Source of the DNA: JACNIZ01 sp964344765
GTDB taxonomy: Bacteria > Planctomycetota > UBA1135
NCBI GenBank assembly: GCA_964344765.1
Contig: CAYFOM010000015.1
Location: 30,029 to 94,028, forward strand
DNA: 64,000 nucleotides
Direction: 5' to 3'
The notes under the pieces are model-generated. The model was not told the DNA's origin. It saw only the letters and a program-made list of their open reading frames with translations, and searched no databases. How positions within the stretch are numbered: position 1 is the first letter of the stretch; every line of letters starts with the position of its first letter. A program made the translations under genes and the position numbers. Shown in pieces: positions 47,956-56,802 of this stretch.

Positions 47956-49395
47956 ATGAATCTGATGGACGTAACCCTGACTTCTCCCCTGCGCCAATCT
48001 GCTGTTTTTGACAACATCCTCCAGACCATCGGTGGCACGCCGTTGGTCCGCATGCCGAAGCAATTTGCTCCGGATGTGAAGTGCGAGGTGTTGATGAAAA
48101 TTGAAGCGATGAACCCGACCGGCTGCGTCAAAAGCCGAATCGCTGCTTACATGGTTGAATGCGCCGAAGCCGAGGGCAAATTGAAGCCGGGCGGCACCAT
48201 AGTCGAATGCACTTCGGGCAATACCGGCGTCGGCTTGTGCACCATCGCCGCGGTGAAGGGTTATCGCGCGGTAATCGTCATGCCCGACAAAATGAGTCAG
48301 GAAAAGGTCGACATGCTGAAAGCTTATGGCGCCGAAGTCATCCTGACCCCCACCGGCGTTCCACCGGAGCATCCGGATCATTATTTGAATGTTGCCGGTC
48401 GCTTGGCCGCCGACATTCCTGGTGCGTGGCACGCCGATCAGTTTGAGAATCCAAACAACCCGGAAGCGCACTACCGCACCACCGGGCCGGAAATTTGGCA
48501 AGCAACCGAAGGCAACATCGACGCTTTTGTTGGCGGCTGCGGCACCGGCGGAACGGTGAGTGGAATTGCGCGCTACCTCAAAGAGCAAAACCCTGAGGTC
48601 AAAATCATCGGTGTCGACCCGCCCGGTTCGGTTTACGCCGAATATTGGCGCACCGGCGAACTTCCGCCGACCGGCCCCTATGCGGTAGAAGGCGTCGGCG
48701 ACGACATGATTCCCGGCACTTGGCATGGCAAGTTGATCGATGGCTATGAGGTCGTCGAAGACCCCGAATCGTTTGCCATGACGCGCCGCCTCGCCGAAGA
48801 ATGTGGTTTGTTTGTAGGCGGTTCCTCCGGCATGGCGATGACCGCAGCATTGCGCCGCGCCCGCAACATGAAGGAAGGCGAGCGCTTGTTGGTTTTGTTG
48901 CCTGACTCCGGCAACCGTTACCTGTCGAAGGTTTATTCCGACGACTGGTTGCGCGACGGCGGTTTCCAACCGCGCACGGCTGCAGAGACCGCAACCGTTG
49001 CTGATTTAGTTCGCAATCGCGCGCGCGCTGCCGTGGCCGCCGACGAGAACTTGATGGTTGCATACAAGCACGTCGCCGAACGCCAAGTGCACCCGTTGCC
49101 GGTTTACGACGGCAACCCCAGCGCGGCGGAAAGCAAGTTGCTCGGCATTCTGGATACCACCGCGATCATTCGCCAACTGGCAAATGGCGCCGATCTGGAG
49201 CAGATGACGGTTTCCGATTGCATGGCGTCGGCACCTACGGTTTTGGCTGCAAGCGCGCCATGGACCGAATTGGATGCCGCCTTGCAACAACAAGACGCTG
49301 TCCTCATTCAAGATGAGCAAGGCTTGGTCGGCATGACCCAACTTGATTTGCTGCGCAGCTTGCCGCGTTTGCAGCACCCCTCCTCCAACGCCTAA
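47956..49395 (+). CDS. cbs: Cystathionine beta-synthase
   Basis: Joins serine and homocysteine. 479 residues: the PLP lysine is Lys59 in PTGCVKSR, SGNTGVG (88-94) binds the substrate, and GCGTGGTVSG binds PLP phosphate. A C-terminal region (about 355-470) with two CBS motifs probably regulates activity. No N-terminal heme Cys/His segment is visible. A gamma-lyase follows 33 bases later. A cysteine synthase is a weaker alternative, as the CBS tail favours this call. Confidence 0.88.
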   Translation: MNLMDVTLTSPLRQSAVFDNILQTIGGTPLVRMPKQFAPDVKCEVLMKIEAMNPTGCVKSRIAAYMVECAEAEGKLKPGGTIVECTSGNTGVGLCTIAAVKGYRAVIVMPDKMSQEKVDMLKAYGAEVILTPTGVPPEHPDHYLNVAGRLAADIPGAWHADQFENPNNPEAHYRTTGPEIWQATEGNIDAFVGGCGTGGTVSGIARYLKEQNPEVKIIGVDPPGSVYAEYWRTGELPPTGPYAVEGVGDDMIPGTWHGKLIDGYEVVEDPESFAMTRRLAEECGLFVGGSSGMAMTAALRRARNMKEGERLLVLLPDSGNRYLSKVYSDDWLRDGGFQPRTAAETATVADLVRNRARAAVAADENLMVAYKHVAERQVHPLPVYDGNPSAAESKLLGILDTTAIIRQLANGADLEQMTVSDCMASAPTVLAASAPWTELDAALQQQDAVLIQDEQGLVGMTQLDLLRSLPRLQHPSSNA

Positions 49396-49428
49396 ACATT
49401 CGCAGGCTTAGCAAACACACGCACGATC

Positions 49429-50586
49429 ATGGACGACAACAAACTGGGTAAAGGCACCAAAGCTGTACACGCAGGTTGGGAACCGGAAGAACTGACCGGC
49501 GCGGTAATGCCGCCGATCTATATGACCAGCACCTATGTGCAAGATGCGCCGGCCGAACCGCGTCGTGGTTTTGAATATTCGCGCACGCAGAACATCACGC
49601 GTTTTGCTTTGCAGGACGCGTTGGCGCAAATGGAAGGCGGCGCTTGCGGTTTTACGTTTACTTCGGGTATGGCAGCCATTCACACTTTGCTGCTGATGCT
49701 GAAGCCTGGCGACCGCATTGTTGCCAGTGATGATCTTTATGGCGGTACGCATCGCTTGTTCGCCAAGGTCATGTCGCGTTTTGGTTTGAAGTTCGACTTC
49801 ATCGATACCACAAAAACCGAGCAATTAGAGAACTTGCCGGACGACACGCGCCTTCTTTATTTAGAAACGCCGTCCAATCCGCTGCTCAACGTGACTTGCT
49901 TAAAGACCGCAGTTGCTGCGGCCAAAAAGGTCGGAGCTGAAGTTGCTGTCGACAACACTTTCGCCACACCGTATCTGCAAAGCCCGTTTGAGTTCGGTGC
50001 CGATTATGTGATTCATTCGACGACCAAATACATCGCCGGGCATAGCGACGTCGTCGGTGGTGCTTTAATTGCGCGCGAAGAAAGCAAAAAAGAAGACATC
50101 TGGTTTCACCAGAACTCCGCCGGCACGGTGAATTCACCGTTCGACGCATTCCTCACTTTGCGCGGCCTGCGCACCCTGCATGTGCGTATGGAACGCCATT
50201 GCCAAAACGCGCGTGAATTGGCGCATTGGTTGCAGCAGCACCCCAAAGTGGAAAAGGTGATTTACCCCGGTCTGGAATCGCACCCGCAACATGAAGTCGC
50301 CAAAGCGCAAATGAAAGACTTCGGCGGCATGGTGTGCTTTGAGCTGCCGGGCGGTGTTCCGCAAGCCACCGAATTGGTCAAACGCACCAAACTGTTTGCG
50401 CTGGCCGAATCGCTGGGCGGAGTGGAATCCCTGATCGAACTCCCCGCCCCAATGACCCACGCATCGGTGCCCCCAGAACAAAGGCAAGCCATCGGCATTG
50501 CCGATGGCTTGGTGCGCCTGTCGGTCGGCATCGAGGATGCCGCCGACCTACGTGCGGATCTAGAGCAGGCTCTAGAAGCTGTTTGA
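49429..50586 (+). CDS. Cystathionine gamma-lyase / gamma-synthase family enzyme
   Basis: A PLP enzyme of the Cys/Met metabolism family, 385 residues. The PLP lysine is Lys200 in STTKYIAGHSD; EYSRTQNITRFALQDALAQMEGG and ETPSNPLLNV are family blocks. Pairing with a beta-synthase makes gamma-lyase (methionine to cysteine direction) more likely than gamma-synthase. Its last 15 bases overlap the HU-like gene on the other strand. Confidence 0.88.
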   Translation: MDDNKLGKGTKAVHAGWEPEELTGAVMPPIYMTSTYVQDAPAEPRRGFEYSRTQNITRFALQDALAQMEGGACGFTFTSGMAAIHTLLLMLKPGDRIVASDDLYGGTHRLFAKVMSRFGLKFDFIDTTKTEQLENLPDDTRLLYLETPSNPLLNVTCLKTAVAAAKKVGAEVAVDNTFATPYLQSPFEFGADYVIHSTTKYIAGHSDVVGGALIAREESKKEDIWFHQNSAGTVNSPFDAFLTLRGLRTLHVRMERHCQNARELAHWLQQHPKVEKVIYPGLESHPQHEVAKAQMKDFGGMVCFELPGGVPQATELVKRTKLFALAESLGGVESLIELPAPMTHASVPPEQRQAIGIADGLVRLSVGIEDAADLRADLEQALEAV

Positions 50587-50970
50587 GCCGCCGCCCATTT
50601 CAGGCGGGCTCGCCGGGTTTGGTGCCGGTGCGGCATCTCCGGCGGGTGCGCCACCGGCTTGGGTACCGTCGCTGGCTTCCACCCGTTTCTTTAACACGTT
50701 GCCAACCTTGAACTTGACGACGCGCTTGGCGGGAACCACGACCTTTTGCAGAGTCTTCGGGTTTTGCGCAATGCGCCCAGGGCGCTGACGCACTTCAAAA
50801 ACGCCGAACTTCCTGAATTCAAGGCGGTTACCGGCAATCAACTCACCGGACACCTCGTCGAGGAATTTCTGCAAGATATCGCGGACTAAAACCTTAGTCT
50901 GCCCTGTTTGCTCAGCAATACGCTGAACTAAATCGCGTTTTGTGATGGTGTCGGGACCGGATCGATCCAT
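50572..50970 (-). CDS. HU/IHF family DNA-binding protein
   Basis: 132 residues. Residues 8-100 form the family fold: TKRDLVQRIAEQTG, then FLDEVSGELIAGNRLEFRKFGVFEVRQR, and NPKTLQKVVVPAKRVVKFKVGN. A proline in the arm (QNPKTL) suits DNA bending. The final 33 residues are a low-complexity Gly/Ala/Pro tail unlike HU. It overlaps the preceding gamma-lyase gene tail to tail. Confidence 0.9.
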   Translation of the reverse strand: MDRSGPDTITKRDLVQRIAEQTGQTKVLVRDILQKFLDEVSGELIAGNRLEFRKFGVFEVRQRPGRIAQNPKTLQKVVVPAKRVVKFKVGNVLKKRVEASDGTQAGGAPAGDAAPAPNPASPPEMGGGSNSF

Positions 50971-51050
50971 TTTTTTCGATTGGGCTAGGGTTGGTCTTTT
51001 AACCCCCGGGGGCAGGGATTGGAAAAGGGGCCTAAGACAGGTGGCCTACT

Positions 51051-51491
51051 CTAGGTTACCTCAAGCAAGTAAGTTGCGGGACCATGGTTAACGAGTTCAA
51101 CAAACATTTCGGCTTGAAAGACTCCGGTTTCAACTGGGATGTTTTGTTTCCTGAGAGCGACCGCTACGAGTTCGACAAGTTCTTCAGCTTGTTTCGGCGC
51201 CAAAGCCGGGTCGAACGATGGACGGTTTCCTTTTTTGGTATCGGCAGCGAGAGTGAACTGTGGAACCAAAAGTACGGATCCTTTTGTGTCGAATACGCTT
51301 AGATTCGACCGCCCCGTCTCATCCGGGAACACTCGATAGCGGCCGATTCGCTCGGCCATACGTGTGACCAAGCCCTCATGATCGCCTTTGCTGCAGCCCA
51401 AAAACACCAACAAACCGGCTCCAATTTGAGCGACATTCTTGCCTTCTACAGATACCGAAGCTCGATCTACTCTTTGCAATAAAGCTTTCAT
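51051..51491 (-). CDS. dtd: D-aminoacyl-tRNA deacylase
   Basis: Removes D-amino acids from tRNA. 146 residues: MKALLQRVDRASVSVEG, a first active motif reading VPQFTLAAD (usually SQFTL) and a Gly-Pro motif NHGPATYLLEV. Ser to Pro in the first motif is odd. It is preceded by, and overlaps (ATGA), the lipoprotein gene. Confidence 0.92.
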   Translation of the reverse strand: MKALLQRVDRASVSVEGKNVAQIGAGLLVFLGCSKGDHEGLVTRMAERIGRYRVFPDETGRSNLSVFDTKGSVLLVPQFTLAADTKKGNRPSFDPALAPKQAEELVELVAVALRKQNIPVETGVFQAEMFVELVNHGPATYLLEVT

Positions 51492-52486
51492 TTCCCTTCA
51501 CGATGTTCTTTCAGCCAGGTCCACGCTTGCACTTTGCGGTAGTACGGAATCGGGGTTGCGTCGGCGTCGGCTTGCTCGGCGAGTTGGAGGAAGACTTGCA
51601 ACTCCTCGGCGGCGAGCTGCGGTTGGCCCATGTAGTCGCGGGCGATGATGGCTAGGTTGAAATGAACCATCGGATCGAGCGGCCAGCGCTCGGACATGCT
51701 TTGCAACAACACCCAGGCCTCTTGGCCGCGCTCCAACTCGGCCAGAGCCGATGCCTTGAGGAACAAGGATTCTTTGCTTGTCAAAGCCGCTTCCTCCAGG
51801 CGAGTCAGCGCAAGCTGGGGCTGACCGTTGGACAGGCAAGTGCGAACCTGATCCAAACAAGCTTCGTAGCCGTCTTCCCATTGCGACCATGGCTCCAAAT
51901 CGGCTGCCAAGCAAGCCAAATCGGAGCGCCCATATAAGGGCGCAATCTCGCGCAACAAACGCCAACCTTCGGCCAGGCCCGGATCTTGTTTCAGCAATTT
52001 GATTAAGCGGTCCAATACCTCTTGGTTGCCGATCCGGAAGGGCTCGAGCGCAAGCAAGTCCACCCGCGCTTGCAACATCTCGGGTTCTTTGGTGCGCGCA
52101 ATTTCCAACAACGAACGCCGCTCAGCTTTGACGCGCTTCAAACGTGATAAAAGGTAGGCCGAAAGGCCATCATTTCGTGCCAGAAACCGATCCTCGTAAC
52201 TCTGCAGGAGTACGTTGTGATCGACATGCTTGAGGCGCAAATCCTGTAACAAAACTTCGCTTCGCAACGTAGGCTCGGCTTGTTCCAAAAACTGCTCGGC
52301 GGCTTGCAATCCTTGCTGCTGATAACGTTGATAAGCAGAGTCGAGCAAACGCCATTCGCTTTGGCTCTTGGCCCGCTGAATCTCAATCCGTTCCAACGAC
52401 GGCGGCTCAACCTCGCTTTCCAGCAAACCGCAGGCAGGCAATAGGCCCACCCCCAGCAAGCAAACGGAAAGCGCTTTGATCTTCAT
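51488..52486 (-). CDS. Lipoprotein with TPR-like helical repeats, function unknown
   Basis: 332 residues. A signal peptide ends in the lipobox LLPAC, with Cys19 as the lipidation site. The rest is helical with repeated LxxA and Ala/Leu-rich spacing (for example QPQLALTRLEEAAL, SALAELERGQEAWVLL and FNLAIIARDYMGQPQLAAEEL), suggesting tetratricopeptide repeats for protein binding at a membrane. I do not recognise the family. Overlap with dtd suggests one transcript. It is divergent from the next lipoprotein gene, 66 bases away. Confidence 0.75.
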   Translation of the reverse strand: MKIKALSVCLLGVGLLPACGLLESEVEPPSLERIEIQRAKSQSEWRLLDSAYQRYQQQGLQAAEQFLEQAEPTLRSEVLLQDLRLKHVDHNVLLQSYEDRFLARNDGLSAYLLSRLKRVKAERRSLLEIARTKEPEMLQARVDLLALEPFRIGNQEVLDRLIKLLKQDPGLAEGWRLLREIAPLYGRSDLACLAADLEPWSQWEDGYEACLDQVRTCLSNGQPQLALTRLEEAALTSKESLFLKASALAELERGQEAWVLLQSMSERWPLDPMVHFNLAIIARDYMGQPQLAAEELQVFLQLAEQADADATPIPYYRKVQAWTWLKEHREGK

Positions 52487-52552
52487 GCTCTTACAGGGTA
52501 CTGCCTCCTAGGATTGGGTTCCCAGCCCCCGCCGAACTAGAATTCCACGTTG

Positions 52553-54130
52553 ATGAACCCGTGCCGCCGCATCTGCTTAATGGGAATCCTAATCGGGTTC
52601 GCCATCAGCGGCTGCGCATCCCCTACGGCCGACGTCAACCTTGCGCCTATTTATTTGCGCTCGTCAACGCCGGAATGGCAAACCGTCGAAGTTGCCGGGG
52701 GTTTGGCGCGCTTCCGCGAGGATCACGGCACGACCACTTGGGCGGTGAATCCGTTGTTCTGGCGGCAGCGTCGTCCGGACGGTCACGTCGAAGCGGATTT
52801 CCTCGCATTGCTGGGTCGTTATGAATACGTGCCCGGTCGCGACCGCAGCAAAACGCGCTTGTTTCCGCTGTTCTGGTACGAAAGCGAGCGTTTGCCCGAT
52901 GGCGTGCAAGACACCGATTGGATGGTGTTCCCCTTTTTCGCCGGCGGCAGTTCCAGCGATGGCAAAGAGGATTATTTCGCCTTCTTTCCGTTCTACGGCA
53001 AGATGAAGGGCTGGCTGACCTGGGATGAGGTGGAGTTCATCCTGTTCCCGATTTACGCGCGTACTGAAAAATCACCCGGCTTTAGCAACGCCGAGGGCGA
53101 GAGGGCACCGGGCTATACCACTACGCATTGGATGTGGCCTTTTTATGGTCGGCAAACTGGAACTGCCCACGGTTGGAACCTGTGGCCCATTTACGGCACT
53201 TTTGAGCGACCCGGTCGTTCGCAGCGCAGTTACATCCTGTGGCCGTTTTGGATCGAGCAAACTGAAGAGCTCAATAAACCGGAACCGCGCCACAGTTGGT
53301 TCTTGTTCCCATTGATGGGACGCGTCGAACAGGGCGATTACGTCGCCACGACTTATTTGTGGCCCTTCCTTGGCCGCGCCGAACGTCCGTCGACCAACTA
53401 TTACTCGTGGTCGCTGTGGCCGATTTTGAAATTTGAGGACGGCGGCGTCGACGACCAAGGCCTACCCAACCAAAAGAAGGTCAAGCGGATCTTGCCGTTT
53501 TACCTGCACTACGAGGACGAACACACCGAATACAGTTCATGGATGTTCCCGCTGTTCTGGAAGCGGCACGATGAATTCGGCAAGATGGAGCGCGACGGCT
53601 GGTACGCCCTGCCGCTGTGGTGGAAGCTCAAAACCAAGCGTTTTGATGATCTCGACGGCGACGGCGTGCCCGAACAAACGGCGACCGAAACGCTGACGCG
53701 CCTTTGGCCGTTTTACGCCCACCAAGCCGAGCAAGATCATTACGACTTGAACAGCGGTCAACCACTCACCGACGAAGAAGGCCGGCACGGTCACATGGAA
53801 GCGCCGTATTTCGGCGAGGCGTTGGCGCGTAACCTGACGCGGCCGCTAGCCATTTGGCAAAGCCATCAACAGGAGCCGACCAGCCCAGTGGTAGAACGCG
53901 CCTTCCTCGGTTTGTATCACTCGGTCGAGGCCGACGGCCATAAACGTTGGTCGATGCCGTTGATCGGTGGTCAATGGACCGAACCCAACGGCACCAAGCA
54001 CCACTCTTACTTGTTCGGTTTGTTGCGCTGGAAGTCCGGCGGCGACGACAACGGCATCCAAGCGCCGGCCTTCCCCGGTCCAGGTTGGCCCGACCTGCGC
54101 CGAACGGCAAACGGAGGTGCACAACCGTGA
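52553..54130 (+). CDS. Repeat lipoprotein coupled to the Mla transporter, family unknown
   Basis: 525 residues. A signal peptide is followed by lipobox ISGC (Cys about 21). The body is built of repeats centred on aromatic-proline units such as LFPLFWYES, VFPFFAGGSS, FFPFYGK, LFPIYART, MWPFYGRQ, LWPIYGT, LWPFWIE, LFPLMGR and LWPFLGR, spaced about 20-35 residues, typical of a beta-rich repeat. I do not recognise a named family. Its stop overlaps the mlaE GTG start (GTGA), so it is translated with the MCE transporter; an outer-membrane or periplasmic lipid-transfer role is inferred. Confidence 0.8.
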   Translation: MNPCRRICLMGILIGFAISGCASPTADVNLAPIYLRSSTPEWQTVEVAGGLARFREDHGTTTWAVNPLFWRQRRPDGHVEADFLALLGRYEYVPGRDRSKTRLFPLFWYESERLPDGVQDTDWMVFPFFAGGSSSDGKEDYFAFFPFYGKMKGWLTWDEVEFILFPIYARTEKSPGFSNAEGERAPGYTTTHWMWPFYGRQTGTAHGWNLWPIYGTFERPGRSQRSYILWPFWIEQTEELNKPEPRHSWFLFPLMGRVEQGDYVATTYLWPFLGRAERPSTNYYSWSLWPILKFEDGGVDDQGLPNQKKVKRILPFYLHYEDEHTEYSSWMFPLFWKRHDEFGKMERDGWYALPLWWKLKTKRFDDLDGDGVPEQTATETLTRLWPFYAHQAEQDHYDLNSGQPLTDEEGRHGHMEAPYFGEALARNLTRPLAIWQSHQQEPTSPVVERAFLGLYHSVEADGHKRWSMPLIGGQWTEPNGTKHHSYLFGLLRWKSGGDDNGIQAPAFPGPGWPDLRRTANGGAQP

Positions 54131-54921
54131 GAATCTTCTCGCGAGTAGGCGGCTCGTTGCTGCGCCCGACGGTGGAAGCCGCCGGCACTGCGGTGGCGCT
54201 TGCGCTGCAAACTCTGGCCGTCGTCCCCCACGCGCGACGCCGCTTGCGCACCACGCTGGAGCAGATGTATTTGATCGGCGTCAAAACCCTACACGTGGTT
54301 TTGATGGTCGGCTTTTTCATCGGCATGATCGTTTCGCTACAAGTGGGCTTGCAGCTGGCAACCTTTAGCCAACAGGAAAGCATCGGCTTGATTGTGGCGC
54401 CGATGATGGCGTTGGAAATGGCGCCGTTGATTACCGCCATTTTGCTTGCCGCGAGCGTGGGCTCGGCAATGGCGGCGGAATTGGGCACGATGAAGGTGCA
54501 AGAAGAATTGACTGCGTTGGACGTGTTGAGCGTGAATGCCGTCAGTTATCTGGTATTGCCACGGGTGATCGCACTGACCATCATGTCGCCGATTCTGTCG
54601 ACCTTAGTTGCCTGGATCGGCACGCTCGGCGGTGGCATTGTTGCCGTATCGCAACTTGGCATCAGCTTCGAGGGATACGTGCACAACTCAATCGAGTCGA
54701 TGCGCGTAATGCGCGACTTCCCGCCGATTCCCAAGTTCCTCTACGACGGATTGCTGAAGGCGATGATCTTCGGTTTCGTCACCGCCATCGTCGGCTGCTC
54801 GTCCGGCATGGCTGCGCAAAACGGCGCCAAAGGCGTCGGCCAAACCACGCGTGCGGCGGTGCGCAACTCGATCATTTTGATCATCGTGCTCGACTTCTAC
54901 CTCGGCAAAGCACTGATGTAG
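54127..54921 (+). CDS. mlaE: MlaE-type ABC transporter permease
   Basis: 264 residues of the MlaE/YrbE family inner-membrane permease for phospholipid transport. The hydrophobic helices and blocks MEMAPLITAILLAASVGSAMAAELGTM (ending SAMAAELGTM, with preceding LLAASVG) and LDVLSVNAVSYLVLPRV are diagnostic. I begin at GTG 54127, overlapping the previous stop. MlaF and MlaD genes follow. Confidence 0.93.
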   Translation: MRIFSRVGGSLLRPTVEAAGTAVALALQTLAVVPHARRRLRTTLEQMYLIGVKTLHVVLMVGFFIGMIVSLQVGLQLATFSQQESIGLIVAPMMALEMAPLITAILLAASVGSAMAAELGTMKVQEELTALDVLSVNAVSYLVLPRVIALTIMSPILSTLVAWIGTLGGGIVAVSQLGISFEGYVHNSIESMRVMRDFPPIPKFLYDGLLKAMIFGFVTAIVGCSSGMAAQNGAKGVGQTTRAAVRNSIILIIVLDFYLGKALM

Positions 54922-54927
54922 ACGTTC

Positions 54928-55674
54928 ATGGAAACCCCTACTCCCAACCTGATTCACCTCAAAGACGTTCACAAGAGCTTCGGCAGCCAACGTGTGCTGA
55001 ACGGGCTCAGCTTTGACGTTGCCGAGGGCGAATCGCTGGTGATCATGGGGCCGTCCGGCGCCGGTAAAAGTGTGATTTTGAAGCACATCATCGGCTTGCT
55101 GAATCCGGACGACGGCAAGGTCGAAGTCGAAGGATTGTCGGTACCCGATCTCGATGCGCGCAGCTTGCGTGAATTACGCCGTGACATGGGCTACTTGTTC
55201 CAACATGCGGCGCTGATCAACTGGTTGACGGTATTCGATAACATCGCCCTGCCGCTGCGCGAAACCACCGACATGAGCGAAGCGGAAATCCGCGACAAGG
55301 TTGGTGAGGTGCTCAAGCTGGTGCACCTGGAAAACGCCGGCGCCAAATTCCCGGCGGAGCTCAGCGGCGGCATGCAAAAACGCGTTGGCTTGGCGCGCGC
55401 GTTGGTGACCGACCCGCGCATCATTCTCTACGATGAGCCGGAAGCCGGTCTCGACCCGGAAATGTCAGCCAGCGTCAGCCGCATGATGCTGGAGCTGCGC
55501 CAGGAACTCAACACCACCTCGGTCACCGTCACTCACAGCTGGCCTTGCGCACAAATGGTCGCCGATCGCGTCGCCCTGTTCGAAAAGGGTAAGCTGGTCA
55601 TCGACGCCCCGCCGGCCGAGATCCTCACCAGCCCCATTCCACGGGTGCAGGAATTCTTCAACATCGAAAAGTAA
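54928..55674 (+). CDS. mlaF: MlaF-type ABC transporter ATPase
   Basis: 248 residues. Walker A GPSGAGKS, signature LSGGMQKRVGLARAL, Walker B IILYDEPEAGLDP; the H-loop is THSW. Works with MlaE and the MCE protein. Six bases after mlaE. Confidence 0.94.
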   Translation: METPTPNLIHLKDVHKSFGSQRVLNGLSFDVAEGESLVIMGPSGAGKSVILKHIIGLLNPDDGKVEVEGLSVPDLDARSLRELRRDMGYLFQHAALINWLTVFDNIALPLRETTDMSEAEIRDKVGEVLKLVHLENAGAKFPAELSGGMQKRVGLARALVTDPRIILYDEPEAGLDPEMSASVSRMMLELRQELNTTSVTVTHSWPCAQMVADRVALFEKGKLVIDAPPAEILTSPIPRVQEFFNIEK

Positions 55675-55676
55675 GC

Positions 55677-56789
55677 ATGGCCCAGTCCCACTCAAAACGC
55701 GACTTTGCCCTCGGCGTGGTGTTCTTCGGCGCGCTGGCGATGCTGCTCTACTACACCATCGTGCTGACCGGTTTTTCGCTGGAAGAGAAGCATTACATGG
55801 AAGCGTGGTTCTCCAACGCCAGCGGCTTGAAAGAGGGCGACGCGATCTTGGTTGCCGGACGTCAAACCGGCACGGTACGCGCGGTTTCGTATCACGACCG
55901 ACGCCCGGAAGATCGACGCATTGCGGTCGGCATGGAGTTTGAGGAACCGATCACTTTGCACCGTGGTTATGCCATTCGCATTTCCGAATTCACCGTGCTC
56001 GGCGGGCGGGTGATTGAAATCGACCCAGGACCAAGCTCCGCCCCTACGCTGCGCGAAGACGCCGAATTGGTCGGGTCGGTCGGTACCTCGGCGATTGCCG
56101 CGCTCGGCGAATTGGTCGCCGATAACCGCGATGCGGTGGATGAAATCATCGAAAACTTACGAGTATCATCCCGCGCGCTGAAAGAAGGGCAAGGTCCGCT
56201 CGGCGCGATGTTGATCGATGAGGACCTCAAAGCCGAGGTGGAAGAATTCGTACACGCCGCCGGCGATTTGGCACGCGACGTGCAAGCCGGCCGCGGCATT
56301 ATTGGCTTGTTGACAACGGATGAGGAGGCACGCGAACACCTGGCACGCATGCTCGCCGACGGCACCGAGGTGTTTGATTTGCTCAGCGACATCTCGAAGC
56401 AAATTTCGCAAGGCGGCGGTTTGGCCGGTGCCCTGGTTTACGACGAGCAAATGCGCGCCAACACGGCGCAGATCTTGACCGATTTGCGTCAGTCCACCGC
56501 CACGCTGCGCACCACCATCGAGGAAGCCAACTCCGGCCGCGGCCTGCTCGGTGCGGTGCTCACCGACCCCGATTTGGCGCGCGACGCGACCCAGTTATTG
56601 GCTGACCTCGCTGCCGTTTCCAACCGCCTGATGGAGGGCGAGGGAACCGTCGGCAAGCTGCTGACCGAAGAGCTGGCATACGACGAGTTGATGAAAGCGC
56701 TGCAGCTGCTGACCGCCGCGCTGGAAGACGTGCGCGAAGGCCAACCGGTGAGTTCGTTTGCGGGTATGCTGTTCGGTTCGTCGTTCTAG
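55677..56789 (+). CDS. mlaD: MlaD-type MCE-domain protein with helical repeats
   Basis: 370 residues. One membrane anchor (about 11-32) and a single MCE domain (about 40-120) with FSNASGLKEGDAILVAGRQTGTV and GGRVIEIDPG. The C-terminal half has four approximately 40-residue repeats of the form G-x-G-x-x-G-x-L-L-x-D (GPLGAMLIDE, GIIGLLTTDE, GGLAGALVYDE, GLLGAVLTDP, and GTVGKLLTEE), predicted to be coiled helices. It would span the periplasm toward the outer membrane. Confidence 0.92.
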   Translation: MAQSHSKRDFALGVVFFGALAMLLYYTIVLTGFSLEEKHYMEAWFSNASGLKEGDAILVAGRQTGTVRAVSYHDRRPEDRRIAVGMEFEEPITLHRGYAIRISEFTVLGGRVIEIDPGPSSAPTLREDAELVGSVGTSAIAALGELVADNRDAVDEIIENLRVSSRALKEGQGPLGAMLIDEDLKAEVEEFVHAAGDLARDVQAGRGIIGLLTTDEEAREHLARMLADGTEVFDLLSDISKQISQGGGLAGALVYDEQMRANTAQILTDLRQSTATLRTTIEEANSGRGLLGAVLTDPDLARDATQLLADLAAVSNRLMEGEGTVGKLLTEELAYDELMKALQLLTAALEDVREGQPVSSFAGMLFGSSF

Positions 56790-56802
56790 GACACCCGCCG
56801 AA

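Noticed and set aside
47956..49395. Heme-binding N-terminal segment of cystathionine beta-synthase
   Set aside because: No Cys/His heme ligands precede the PLP domain; the enzyme looks like the non-heme bacterial type.
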